In this document: piece after piece, positions 58,150 through 64,000 of the stretch
Numbering within the stretch: position 1 is the first letter of the stretch
How the letters are laid out: each line of letters begins with the position of its first letter
Program-made: the position numbers and the translations under genes
Notes under the pieces: model-generated
The model's input: only the letters and a program-made list of their open reading frames with translations
Database searches by the model: none
What the model was told of the DNA's origin: nothing
Assembly: GCA_036897095.1 (NCBI GenBank)
Contig: JAYMSP010000015.1
Span: 59,670-123,669, forward strand
Reading direction: 5' to 3'
Length of the DNA stretch: 64,000 nt
Source of the DNA: Plantago elongata
Lineage: Eukaryota; Streptophyta; Magnoliopsida; Lamiales; Plantaginaceae

Positions 58150-58810
58150 ATACAACAATGCTATATTAGCTCCCTCGGATGACATCATACATGAGATAAA
58201 TGACTATGTCATGTCTCTTTTACCTGGTGATACCCACGAGTTTCTCAGTTCTGATAGCATATGTCCAGATGAGAATAGCGTTGTGAACTATGAAGATGTT
58301 TATTCGACTGAATTTCTAAATACCATCAGGTCGAAAGGTATTCCCAATCATTTGATCCGTCTAAAAGTTAGATGTCCTATTAGGCTATTGAGGAATGTAG
58401 ACGAAACTTTAGGACTGTGTAACGGTACACGTTTGATTGTGAGTGAAATTGGGAAACAAATCTTTGATGCCAATATGATATTGGAAAGAATGCAAGTCAA
58501 AAGGTTCTTATAGCATGTATGATTTTTTACGGACGTTCCCCCATCAGGTTTTAAAGGAGGTAGTTTTCCATCTTTATTTATTATGCTATAACTATAAACA
58601 AATCACAAGGACATTCACTGTCCCATATAGACCTTTACCTCCTAACACTTGTATTCAACCACGGTCAAATGTAAGTTGCTTTCTCTAGAGTCACGAGCAA
58701 AAGGGCTTCAAAAGTGTTGATCTTAGATGAAGAAGGAAAATCTACGAATACTACAATCAATGTGGTTTATAAGGAGGTGTTATGTAACCTATAAGTTTTA
58801 CTTTTGTCTT
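58150..58810 (+). pseudogene. PIF1-like Helitron helicase, C-terminal fragment
   Basis: The first frame (58211-58513) contains [20 protein letters not shown] and ETLGLCNGTRLIV, the region before the final PIF1 motifs. Beyond it the expected TINKSQG motif (about 58595) and FSRV motif (about 58680) can be seen only across frameshifts. It parallels the fragment in the first Helitron. Confidence 0.82.
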
Positions 58811-58959
58811 TCGTATTTGTTGATACATTGTTGCATTTACATTGGATATTATTGTTATTTTTTTAACTAACTTTAATCAATTTACATTTTTCTTACAATA
58901 TATCGTATATAAAAGTAGAAGATTCCGTGGTAACATTACGGATCAGTACTAGTACTTTA

Positions 58960-60280
58960 TGAAATTTACATCCCCTACACTTTTCTTGATATAATTTTAT
59001 TAAATGTGCCTTTTAATATAATTTAGAATAATTTATACTTACAATCGATCTGGTAAATAATCAAGATCGAGATAATAAGGTTAAAGTTGCCCCACATTCT
59101 TTTTTATTTCTGCAATTTCAGTAAAAAAATAGACACGATCAGCACTTGTTACGAATACTTGTGCTTAAACATAATATAACTCCATATTTAATCCTTTCAC
59201 CAAAACCATTATTAAGTGGATAATTTGAAACACCAAACGGAAATTGAGAATATTTTGGAAAAATAAAATAAAGGGTGAAATACATCTGGTAAATCCAATA
59301 AATTCACTAATTACACTTTTATCCCTTTATTTTTAACAATAACATTATAAAATATATTTTATAAATTAATTATGAAATAGTTCAAAAGTCAAAGTGCTGC
59401 CAAACACATTTTTAATTTAAACTCATAAATAATTTACATTTTTATCATTAATAGTCAAATTATTAAGATTTGATCCAAATAATTTATATTTACTCAATAA
59501 AATTATTTTTTATTTTCAAACTTACCAACAAAAATTACAAATAACCTTTAAAAAATTAATAAATATTAAATATAAATGTTTCATTATGAAATAACAAAAA
59601 AAGACAAAAAAAAACATGAAAAAGATATAAATAAATTCATATTTACGTGCTCCATGAAAAGAACATATACGGATACCATAATTTGGAGATTCCTCGAGTG
59701 GAAGCTTTGAAGTATATACATTATTAAAACAAATTAAAGAAAATTGTAATACACATACTAAAAATTAATTTGTTCATAATTTTAAGATTTAATTTATAAA
59801 TTTTTAATATTTTTACTTCATTCCCCACAAAACAAGGGAAATATCTTCTTTTTTTTTTAAGAATATGATATTTCAGTATAAATATCATTTTATTTCATTT
59901 TTGTAAATAATTTTATTTAATTTATTATAGGTTTAACGTTTAATAATTTGAAAATGTCAAAGGAAAGAGAAGGAAATTAGAAATTAAAAATAAAGTTATG
60001 TTTGGGAATTAAATTTCAAAAATAGAAAAGAAATAATATATTATTGTTAAAATTTTGGGAAACGATCTATAATTAAGTGTATATTGGGGACAGCTTGTGT
60101 AATTTTTCTTAATATAATCATATCATAAATTAGTTGTTTATGTGACATCTGCTTGTACTATAAGGTATTGAAAACAAATAACTATTCTAATGAAGACCTA
60201 ACATGAAATATAGAATACGGGACGAAGAAAGTATGAATTAACAAAATGGTATGCCTAGCTAAAACATAAAACATGTTGTG
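58960..60280. other. AT-rich intergenic, no gene seen
   Basis: Poly-A and poly-T tracts, no coding frames. The last ~100 bp is the likely 3' UTR of the zinc-finger gene. Confidence 0.45.
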
Positions 60281-60286
60281 AATTCA

Positions 60287-60922
60287 TCAGTCTTCCAACG
60301 GGGGATCCAGGTTTAGATCAAAATCAAAGGGTAGTCTTCTTGCATCTTGGACATTCTCATTAGCAGGTACCACAACATCAGAAAACTCGATTACTGGTAA
60401 TTCGAGCATCACAATCGTAACAACACTATCACTTCTCCCGTTAAGTTCAAGATCATCGATAGTATCAATAATCTTGTTACAAACAAGATCATCACTAGTA
60501 TCAGAAATCTTGTTGCAAACAAGATCATCGCTAGTATCAGAATTCTTGTTACAAACATCAGAGCTATGTGCATTTTGGTCGTTCTCATTAGCAAGTACCA
60601 CGTCTTGGGTAGATGTTGTGGTATGAGGAAGCGATTCATTAGAAGAGCCCTCTTCCGTGGCTACATGACTTCTCTTGTGAAGTTTAAGGCCCCTGCTAGT
60701 ATCAAAACTCATGCTACAAACATTACAAGGATGTGTTTCCATAATTTTTCGGCTTTTCTTCTGGGGCTGCACCTTGTTTATGTGACTAGAACTGTTTATA
60801 ATGGACACTCTTTTAGGCTTTGTATGGCTAGCTCTGTGCCCACCTAATGCCTGGTGGGTATCAAATTCGCTGCCACAATCTTTACAGGTGAACATAGTTG
60901 ATGTATCTGTATTCAACATCAC
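60287..60922 (-). CDS. C2H2 zinc-finger repressor, ZAT-like, with EAR motif
   Basis: Single exon, 211 residues, as usual for this plant family. Finger 1 (residues 11-33) is FTCKDCGSEFDTHQALGGHR with ligands C13, C16, H29 and H33 and the plant QALGGH signature that contacts DNA. Finger 2 (64-86) keeps C66, C69, H82 and H86 but has SRGLKLH in place of QALGGH, so its DNA reading is probably altered. A basic stretch (PKRVS, QKKSRK) between the fingers could serve nuclear import. Residues 123-158 are three 12-residue repeats (VCNKxxDTxDDL). The C-terminus DFDLNLDPPLE is an EAR motif (DLNLxP), which recruits TOPLESS-type corepressors. Members act in stress and hormone responses; this gene's targets are unknown. 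Confidence 0.93.
   Translation of the reverse strand: MMLNTDTSTMFTCKDCGSEFDTHQALGGHRASHTKPKRVSIINSSSHINKVQPQKKSRKIMETHPCNVCSMSFDTSRGLKLHKRSHVATEEGSSNESLPHTTTSTQDVVLANENDQNAHSSDVCNKNSDTSDDLVCNKISDTSDDLVCNKIIDTIDDLELNGRSDSVVTIVMLELPVIEFSDVVVPANENVQDARRLPFDFDLNLDPPLED
60449..60556 (-). repeat. Three 36 bp tandem repeats in the zinc-finger gene
   Basis: The repeats encode VCNKNSDTSDDL, VCNKISDTSDDL and VCNKIIDTIDDL. The frame is kept. The nucleotide copies are close (AAGATCATCACTAGTATCAG-type words), pointing to slippage in an acidic linker. Confidence 0.9.
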
Positions 60923-61429
60923 AGAATCATTACATGAACAAAAGCAATGATCGACAGTAAGATGCAGACAAAAAAAAAAAAATCGAAAACCAATTTAGAG
61001 CTAGCTTACTAATGAGAGTGTACCAGTAAGGTTGATTTAATAATCTAGCTAGCTCTTGTTCAATTTAGCAAATCAGCTTAACCTACTAAAAACATCAAAA
61101 AAGTAAATTACTAGCTAAGAACACACATTAAAAGAAAGAAAGAAAAAAAGATTGGAACGTAAATATTCTTATGACAATAATCGAGAATTTGGTGTCTCTT
61201 ACTTTAATCTATGTCGAATTTCGGAACTTTTTGTCAGCATGAATTTTATGGCCTACGATTAGAGAGTAACAATGGTTGTGAGAGGAAAAATAATCAATCG
61301 TACCTGATAATTATGAACTGTTTGACATGATCTCGGAGCTTTATTTTTTGATGACTTGTGATTTTATACTTGACTAGTGATGAAGAAGGCTTGCTATCAG
61401 TGTTATTGTGCTGACCTTGTAATACTAAA

Positions 61430-62190
61430 CTTCTTGTTACTGCAGATAACTGATTAAGATAAACCAACTTTTAGAAACTGATTCTGAACTGCGGGCTAAC
61501 CTAAGGAGCCCAAAATCAGATTTGACCTCCCAATTGAGCCCAAGGATCGTAGGCCCATTTATGTGCTGTTTGCGACATAAGCTAGTCCCCCCTTCCAAAG
61601 ATTTCAAGTCTATTTCATGAAATTATTTAATATGTATTATATTCAATTGAAATTTATTAAACTGAATTAATTTAAATTAAATTAAACTGAATTAAGATAT
61701 AAATTATAATTAAATCGAGCTGAATTAAATTTAACTTAACTGAAAAATTTTAAATTGAAGAAAACAAATCTTACTTTTATAGTAGTTTAATATTAATTTG
61801 TAGTCAAAATCGAAAACAAATCATAATGAAGCCATAATCGAGTTGGAAAAAGCGCGTCTTATATGAGTAAAAATTTGTACCAGTATTAACTCAATTGAAC
61901 TATACATTACTACAAACAACACTGTCACATTATACTAACTACAATCTAAACCATTTGATCAATTCAATATTAAATGTCAACCCTTCATTTTTTATCAATG
62001 CGGCATGGTGTCGCACTGTCGCATAATAACGTAGTGCAACGTCGCATAATAATTAAAAAAACACAATATAACCAATTATTTAAACTCTCATTATCTTTTA
62101 AACTTAACAAAATATACCCAATAAAATTCAAAATCAACCTCACATAAACAAAATAATACATAAAACACCCTCTTTTTTTAAAGGTTTTAA
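61430..62190. other. Intergenic, simple AT-rich sequence
   Basis: 61640-61760 has loosely repeated AACTGAATTAA words on the plus strand. No gene seen. Confidence 0.4.
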
Positions 62191-62194
62191 AAAC

Positions 62195-62460
62195 TTAAGA
62201 TGATCGGAGCTCCGGTGAAGTGGCTGAGCTCCGGTCATCTTCATAGAAGCTCTTGCCGGAGCTTCCTCGGAGCTTCCATCTTCCAAATCCATGGCGGACT
62301 GTCCGCCATGGGAGGAAGCTTAGGCGAGCTGTTCCTCTATGGAGAAACTTGGAAGAATTAAGAAGGAAAAGAAAAAATTTGTTCGCCGAAGCTCCGGTGA
62401 TGGCGGCTATAAGATGTGGAGAGAAGGTTGTGGTAATTTTGGAGAAGAAAGATTAATTTT
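62195..62460 (+). other. GC-rich GAGCTCCGG-repeat segment
   Basis: An islet with recurring GGAGCTCCGG, GGAGCTTCC and the palindromic ATGGCGGACTGTCCGCCAT, inside AT-rich DNA. A 67-residue frame (62253-62456, Arg/Pro-rich) runs through it but matches nothing I recognise. Word usage resembles the cargo at 50970-51060, hinting at related transposon debris. Confidence 0.35.
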
Positions 62461-62529
62461 GAGTCTAATATGTGAAGTGACAAAATTATATGATGAGTAT
62501 GTAAATTTATATAATTTGTATTTTTAAAA

Positions 62530-64000
62530 TTGTTAAAATTATTAAAATTATTAATAAATTAATTTTTAATGTTTAAAATATACCACTTGTCAAGTTTTGA
62601 ATGGTGTACCCAACGTAGTACTGAAATTAACAAATCCCAGGAAACATTAAGCATTAAGTTCCAGTTGTTCTTTTGTGCAGATCCAATAAGTTCAGGACTG
62701 TAGCTGTATCTAAAATTTAAAACAGAAGTTACGGTTATTGTAATGCAGCTTATGTTGGAACTTTTAGGGTTGTGCGTGGTTCTGGATAATGACATTGCAG
62801 GAAGATGTATTACTGAATTTTCAGAAAATGGGAAAGGGTAGAGGGAATGTTGATGGTTTAAATCTTGTTTAAAAGATTTAAAGTGTATTAAACAACTTCA
62901 TCCAATAGTAAAAATGCTAGAGATTCAAAAGGATCTGGACTAAAGCATTTTTAGGGAACAGACAGATTATGAAGACTTGAGTTACTGCTTAAATATAGAA
63001 CGATTAACTGGTACAAAGTCCTAGTAGACAGTCAGAGGTGTGGTAAATCCATGATTCTGCTTTTCAGAAAAATTATCAGCTAAATCAACACAGAATTTAG
63101 AGAATTTTACGGAACACAAGAAATCATTTGAAAGCGATAAAAGGTACATATTTCAGACTAATCCTCCAGGCAAATTGCCATGTTTCAGACTCCCACTGCA
63201 GCATTGGTCAACGATCATAAGAATCACAGGTGTCTAAAACTAAAACACGACGCACTCTTGAAGAATCTGCAAAATAAATTCACGAAAATTATTGCCATAG
63301 TTATATGAAATTAATGTAGCAGCATATTGCAAACCTACACAAAATGGAAATCACCTAGTGCCCACAAACCAAATGTCGCATTTAGTTTTAGACACTAATG
63401 ACCTCCGAAAGAAAGCATAAAGCAAAGAGGATTAAAACCAACATCTCGCTGCATTTCACTAAATCTAGACTCTCACGAGAAGGTAATGCATAGTTACTAC
63501 AAGTGCAGCACACAAAGGTGATCCTGGTTGTAGACGGTGTGACTCAAGCCCTCTGTGAAGTTCCAACCGTTTGAGGTACATGCCTTGGCATAAAAAAGGC
63601 AGATTTCAGGGTTTCACCCAGTGATCATGAAGGAGAACGACTGCAACATCAGGACTACCAATGCAACCAATTTTCGGCATTATTTATGATTCTAAGCTGT
63701 TACACACGAGTACATCAATCCTGCATTATCAGACAACACAACTTACATGCATGATTCCTATATTTTCCTGCTCTTTTTTTCTAACCTCTTTACAAGAGTT
63801 ACCAGAGTAGCTTAGATTTCAAGAGTTGAGAATAAATCGACTCGAGAATACTGCAAACAACAGGGACTGTGATCAGTGTTTTAATGTTCTTGTAGCCCCC
63901 ATCACTTCAGAATTTTATATCCCACAAGCATCTAAATTTCCTTGAAAACTCAGGTATAACCCTTTGCCAATTAATAATTTCAGATAACATTCAGGAAAGC
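62530..64000. other. Window end, no gene recognised
   Basis: AT-rich, no exon with recognisable protein. Composition becomes less AT-rich toward 63500-64000, so a UTR or intron of a gene beyond the window is possible. Confidence 0.35.

Larger units (their letters stand above)
55786..58952 (+). mobile_element. Second Helitron, related to the one at 35897-41193
   Basis: The 3' end reads GGATCAGTACTAG with CTAG at 58949-58952 and host T next. A hairpin TCCGT...ACGGA (58924-58942) precedes it. The 5' end is probably the TC in GATTCTGAGGAGCAGTTTT near 55786, which shares GAGCAGTTTT with the first element, but it is not exact. 55935-57080 matches 36100-37480, and 58150-58800 matches 40390-41040. 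About 3.2 kb, so it is shorter, and it carries a hAT MITE. Only the C-terminal PIF1 region remains. Confidence 0.8.

Overview
This window is nuclear DNA from a flowering plant, almost certainly a eudicot. It is AT-rich, has spliced genes with GT-AG introns of plant size, and carries plant-specific families: SCAB actin-binding protein, class VII receptor-like cytoplasmic kinase, a ZAT-type C2H2 repressor and AUF1-like F-box proteins. The spaces between genes are filled with Copia, Helitron, LINE, tRNA-derived SINE, Stowaway, hAT and Mutator-like elements. I cannot name the species.

Layout. 0.35-14.75 kb: two tandem genes (A 353-3246, B 11880-14748, both minus strand) encode the same eight-exon chloroplast-type spermidine-synthase-like protein. 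Between them lie a 1.6 kb inverted-repeat element (4250-5872), a T-rich repeat field (6.5-7.9 kb) and a broken, intronless copy of the PRP22/DEAH5 splicing helicase (about 7934-10793). 16.9-18.7 kb: an intact PBL-type kinase. 20.9-25.6 kb: an intact twelve-exon SCAB gene with a tiny SINE in intron 1. 27.2-28.7 kb: two non-autonomous inverted-repeat DNA elements.

30.9-41.4 kb is the most informative stretch. A degenerate Copia element on the minus strand has its 5' LTR split by a 5.3 kb Helitron, and the Helitron itself holds a SINE. The intact 3' LTR gives the uninterrupted sequence across the Helitron site. A second, shorter Helitron relative (about 55.8-58.95 kb) gives a SINE-free version of the SINE site. 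The order of insertion, Copia then Helitron then SINE, can therefore be read inside the window. The Copia element lies 14 bp beyond the stop codon of the first of two related F-box genes (41438-42421 and 47242-48330). A 5'-truncated LINE (42860-46323) with its own hAT-type MITE lies between those F-box genes.

48.7-55.8 kb holds a SINE, a recent 194 bp tandem duplication, a TIR element with GC-rich cargo, and one unexplained exon-like segment. 60.3-60.9 kb is a single-exon C2H2 zinc-finger gene with an EAR motif. I see no gene in the last 1.5 kb. Apart from the two tandem pairs, the genes are ordinary single loci and do not form a pathway cluster. No prokaryote-style system, rRNA, true tRNA or CRISPR array is visible.
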